Origin: CAIOSQ01 sp044359885
Lineage (GTDB): Bacteria > Pseudomonadota > Alphaproteobacteria > CACIAM-22H2
Direction of reading: 5' to 3'
DNA length: 18,385 nt
NCBI GenBank assembly: GCA_044359885.1
Contig: JBIKLI010000041.1
Coordinates: 1-18,385, forward strand
Positions 15,539 to 18,385 of this stretch are shown here, piece by piece (position 1 is the first letter of the stretch; every line of letters begins with the position of its first letter). The translations under genes were made by a program, and so were the position numbers. The notes under the pieces are model-generated. The model did not search any database. It saw only the letters and a program-made list of their open reading frames with translations, and was not told where the DNA came from.

Positions 15539-16542
15539 CGGGGGCGAACCTGCTCGAGGTCGTCGACCTCGCGAAGCATTTTCCGGTCCGGCGCGGACCC
15601 TTCGGCGCGCGCCGCGGCGTCGTGCGCGCCGTGGACGGCGTGTCCTTCTCGTTGGCCGCTGGCGAGACGCTCGGCCTGGTGGGCGAGAGCGGCTGCGGCA
15701 AGTCGACGGTCGGGCGCATGATCCTGCGCCTGATCGACCCCAGCGCCGGCGCGATCCGTTTCGCCGGCGAGGACCTGCTGTCGCTCGAGGGGGCCGCGCT
15801 GCGCCGGCGCCGGGCCGACATCCAGCTGATCTTCCAGGATCCGTACGGCTCGCTCGATCCGCGCCAGACGGTCGAGCGCATCGTCGGCGAGCCGCTCGCC
15901 ATCCACGGGATCGGGACGCGCGCCGACCGTCGCGGCCGCGTGCTCGACCTGCTGCGCAGGGTCGGACTGGGGCCCGAGCATCTCGCGCGCCATCCCCACG
16001 AATTCTCCGGCGGCCAGCGTCAGCGGATCGGGATCGCGCGGGCGCTGGCGCTCGAGCCCAGGCTTGTCGTCTGCGACGAGGCGGTGTCGGCGCTCGACGT
16101 GTCGATCCAGGCGCAGGTCATCAACCTGCTCAAGCGGCTGCAGCGCGACCTGGGCCTCACCTATCTGTTCATCGCCCACGATCTGGCGGTCGTGCGCCAC
16201 ATCTCGACCCGCGTCGCGGTCATGTATCTCGGACGCATCGTGGAGATCGCACCGGTGGCGGCGCTGTTCGCGCGTCCACATCATCCCTATGCGCAGGCGC
16301 TGCTCTCGGCCATCCCGCGGCCCCGTCCGGGCGCGGCGAGCGGCCGCGTCATCCTGCCGGGCGACGTGCCCAATCCGATGGCCCCGCCGTCCGGCTGCAG
16401 CTTCCACACGCGCTGCCCGCTGGCGACGGCACGCTGCCGGACCGAGACGCCGGCGCCGCGCATCGTCGCGGACGGGCACGCCGTCGCCTGCCACCTCGTC
16501 GAGCGCGGCGCGCCACCGCCAGATATCGGGAGACATGCATGA
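15535..16542 (+). CDS. ABC transporter ATP-binding protein, DppF-like
   Basis: This 335-residue protein is the partner ATPase. It has Walker A GESGCGKS (50-57), Q101 in IFQDP, signature FSGGQRQR (157-164), Walker B LVVCDEA (177-183, with E182) and switch H215. The NYGSLDPR-type stretch YGSLDPRQT (104-112) and the tail HHPYAQALLSAIP (249-261) mark it as DppF/OppF-like. The tail again carries four cysteines (C288, C294, C301, C319), as in its partner. The ATG at 15535 overlaps the previous stop by four bases. No good ribosome binding site is seen, so translation probably depends on coupling. The stop overlaps the amidohydrolase start, also as ATGA, which ties the transporter to that enzyme. Confidence 0.93.
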
Positions 16543-17708
16543 CCTATGACCTCGTCCTTGCCGGCGGACATCTGATCGATCCCGCCCGCGGCATCGACGG
16601 ACCCGCCGATGTCGCCTTCAAGGACGGCCGGGTCGCGGCCGTCGGACCGGACCTGGCGGGCGCCGACGCGCGCGAGATCCGGTCGGCGGCCGGCCTGTAC
16701 GTCGCGCCCGGGCTCATCGATCTCCACGCCCATGTCTACTGGGGCGGAACCTATTTCGGCGTCGACGCCGACACCGTGGCGCGCGGATCCGGCATGACCA
16801 CGGCGGTCGACGCCGGCAGCGCCGGCGCCGGCAACCTGCGTGGCCTGATCGAACTGGTGGGCACGCGCACGGCCGTGCGCATCCTCGCCTTCGTCAACCT
16901 CGCCTTTCCCGGCATCTTCAGCGACAGCCACAGGCTTCCCATCGGCGAGGCCGAGGATCTGCGGCTGCTCGACATCCGCTACTGCGTCGAGGCGCTGAAG
17001 CGCTGGCGCGACCATGCCGTCGGGATCAAGATCCGCGTCGGTGGCTCTTCCACCAAGCACCTGGGCGCGATGCCGCTGCACATGGCGATCCGCGCGTCCG
17101 AGCTCGCCGGCGACGTGCCGGTGATGGCGCATGTCGGCGCCGACATGCCGCCGCGGCTGGAAGACATCGTCGATCCCCTGCGGCCCGGCGACATCGTCAC
17201 CCATTGCTGCTCGCCCAAGATGAACCGGCCGATCACCTCGAAAGGGCAGCTGCGCGACTGCATGCAGGCGGCGCGGGCGCGCGGCGTGATCATGGACGTG
17301 GGCCACGGCGCCGGGTCTTTCGGCTTCGACATCGGGCGCGCCATGCTCGAACTGGGCTTCGCGCCCGACGTCATTTCCTCGGACGTGCACGCGACCTCGG
17401 TTGACGGCCCGGCCTACGATGTCCTCGTGACGATGTCGAAATTCCTGTGCCTCGGCCTGCCGCTGACGGATGTGGTGCGCGCGGCCACCTGGGCGCCGGC
17501 CGCCGCCATGCGCCGCGCCGACATCGGGACCCTGGCGCCCGGCGCGGCTGGCGACGCGGTCCTGCTGGACATCGCCCGCGGCCCGGTCGTCTATCGTGAC
17601 GCGGTCGGCGGCGAATTGCGCGACGACCGGCGTCTCGTGCCGCGGGGGATCGTCGTCGCGGGCAGATGGTGGGACGACGGCCGCCCGCCCGCCCTGCCAC
17701 GCGGCTGA
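16539..17708 (+). CDS. Amidohydrolase/deacetylase-family metallohydrolase (cog3964-like)
   Basis: This 389-residue protein belongs to the amidohydrolase superfamily. The binuclear metal site is complete: H63 and H65 in LHAHV, K164 in GIKIRVGG (probable carbamylated bridging lysine), H198 in MAHVG, H222 in THCCSP and D282 in SSDVH. The TTAVDAGSAGAGN stretch (87-99) fits the cog3964 group, often misnamed dihydroorotase. To my knowledge, studied members of that group hydrolyse acetylated (R)-alpha-hydroxy or N-acetyl-D-amino acid type compounds. The ATG overlaps the ATPase stop by four bases and has GGGAGA just upstream. Likely role: removing an acyl group from, or opening an amide of, the imported solute in the cytoplasm. 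The SelA-like enzyme at 10055 is a typical genomic companion. The exact substrate is unknown; true dihydroorotase activity is unlikely. Confidence 0.88.
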   Translation: MTYDLVLAGGHLIDPARGIDGPADVAFKDGRVAAVGPDLAGADAREIRSAAGLYVAPGLIDLHAHVYWGGTYFGVDADTVARGSGMTTAVDAGSAGAGNLRGLIELVGTRTAVRILAFVNLAFPGIFSDSHRLPIGEAEDLRLLDIRYCVEALKRWRDHAVGIKIRVGGSSTKHLGAMPLHMAIRASELAGDVPVMAHVGADMPPRLEDIVDPLRPGDIVTHCCSPKMNRPITSKGQLRDCMQAARARGVIMDVGHGAGSFGFDIGRAMLELGFAPDVISSDVHATSVDGPAYDVLVTMSKFLCLGLPLTDVVRAATWAPAAAMRRADIGTLAPGAAGDAVLLDIARGPVVYRDAVGGELRDDRRLVPRGIVVAGRWWDDGRPPALPRG

Positions 17709-18385
17709 TGCGCGGATCCGCGATGGAGGATTTCGACTACGTCGTCGTCGGGTCCGGCTCGGCCGGGTCGGTGCTGGCACACCGTCTCAGCGAGGACGGT
17801 CGCAACCGCGTGCTTGTCCTGGAGCAGGGCGGCAGCGACCGCTCCGTCTTCATCCAGATGCCGAGCGCGCTTGCGATCCCAATGAACTCGCCGCGCTACG
17901 ACTGGGGCTATCGCACCGAGCCCGAGCCGAATTTGGGCGGGCGCAGCCTGCATTGTCCGCGCGGGAAGGTGATCGGCGGCTCGTCGTCGATCAACGGGAT
18001 GGTCTATGTCCGCGGCCATGCCCTCGACTTCGAACGCTGGGTCGAGGAGGGCGCGGCGGGCTGGTCCTATGGCGACGTGCTGCCCTATTTCAGGCGCGCC
18101 GAGACGCGTGCCGAAGGCGGCGACGCCTATCGCGGGAACAGCGGCCCGCTCAACACCAGCTATGGGCGTCTCGCCAATCCCCTCTATCGCTGCTTCATCG
18201 AGGCGGGCCGGCAGGCCGGCTATGCCGAGAGCCAGGATCTCAACGGCTACCGGCAGGAGGGCTTCGGCCGGTTCGACATGACCGTTCATCGCGGCCGGCG
18301 CTGGTCGGCGGCGAACGCGTATCTGCGCCCGGCGCTGCGCCGTCCCAACCTGGAACTGCGCAAGCACAGCCTCGCGACGGCCGTG
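17708..18385 (+). CDS. GMC oxidoreductase, choline dehydrogenase (BetA)-like, N-terminal part, cut by window edge
   Basis: The frame is open to the right edge and gives 226 residues of a protein normally about 530-560 long. An N-terminal FAD-binding motif, VVVGSGSAGS (12-21), is followed by the GMC signature GKVIGGSSSINGMVYVRG (86-103). The stretches MPSALAIP (51-58), YDWGYRTEPEP (64-74) and SQDLNGYRQEGFG (175-187) resemble choline dehydrogenase BetA closely, though many alphaproteobacterial alcohol dehydrogenases of this family do too. Such enzymes oxidise a primary alcohol to the aldehyde with FAD. The ATG at 17708 overlaps the amidohydrolase stop (TGATG); ATG 17723 is an equally reasonable start and gives a more usual N-terminus. 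Neither has a strong ribosome binding site. It belongs to the permease operon. The catalytic histidine lies beyond the window. Confidence 0.88.
   Translation, partial: MRGSAMEDFDYVVVGSGSAGSVLAHRLSEDGRNRVLVLEQGGSDRSVFIQMPSALAIPMNSPRYDWGYRTEPEPNLGGRSLHCPRGKVIGGSSSINGMVYVRGHALDFERWVEEGAAGWSYGDVLPYFRRAETRAEGGDAYRGNSGPLNTSYGRLANPLYRCFIEAGRQAGYAESQDLNGYRQEGFGRFDMTVHRGRRWSAANAYLRPALRRPNLELRKHSLATAV

Noticed and set aside
16539..17708. Dihydroorotase of pyrimidine synthesis
   Set aside because: The sequence fits the cog3964 deacetylase-like group, and the context is a transport operon without pyrimidine genes.

Overview
The window is very GC-rich DNA, densely packed with genes, and most likely comes from an alphaproteobacterium of the Rhizobiales/Rhodospirillales type. 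The best marker is the rsmE-gshA pair: gshA encodes the roughly 457-residue alphaproteobacterial/plant type of glutamate-cysteine ligase. The many Dpp-type transport and betaine/N-methyl catabolic genes, GTG and TTG starts and 4-base stop/start overlaps fit such a genome. I see no rRNA, tRNA, CRISPR array, insertion sequence or phage gene. Species-level placement is not possible by eye.

Layout. (1) 1-376, minus: the N-terminal part of an exported DUF1194 (von Willebrand A-like) protein, cut by the window edge. (2) 523-4254, plus: an M81/MlrC-type metallopeptidase, coupled by a 4-base overlap to rsmE, followed by gshA with a TTG start. (3) 4262-8339, minus: a two-gene operon of an MttB-family methyltransferase and a dimethylglycine/sarcosine dehydrogenase-like flavoprotein with a GcvT-type folate domain. 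(4) 8481-11245, plus, divergent from region 3: a Dpp-type solute-binding protein with a Tat-like signal and a SelA-like PLP enzyme. (5) 11271-12746, minus: a second M81/MlrC protein. (6) 12791 to the right edge, plus: a tightly overlapping operon of two permeases, two ATPases, a cog3964-type amidohydrolase/deacetylase and the first 226 residues of a choline-dehydrogenase-like GMC oxidoreductase, truncated by the window.

Reading the genes together (inference): regions 3-6 look like one uptake and catabolic locus. A binding protein plus BCDF transporter would import a peptide-like or N-acylated solute. The amidohydrolase, the MlrC protein and the PLP enzyme would act on acyl, amide or amino groups. 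MttB, the dimethylglycine dehydrogenase-like enzyme and the BetA-like oxidoreductase would process an N-methylated or choline/betaine-like portion, passing one-carbon units to tetrahydrofolate. The substrate is unknown, and no corrinoid protein for MttB lies in the window. This combination is the best candidate here for an uncharacterised system. Genes 523-4254 look like housekeeping, apart from the M81 gene coupled to rsmE.
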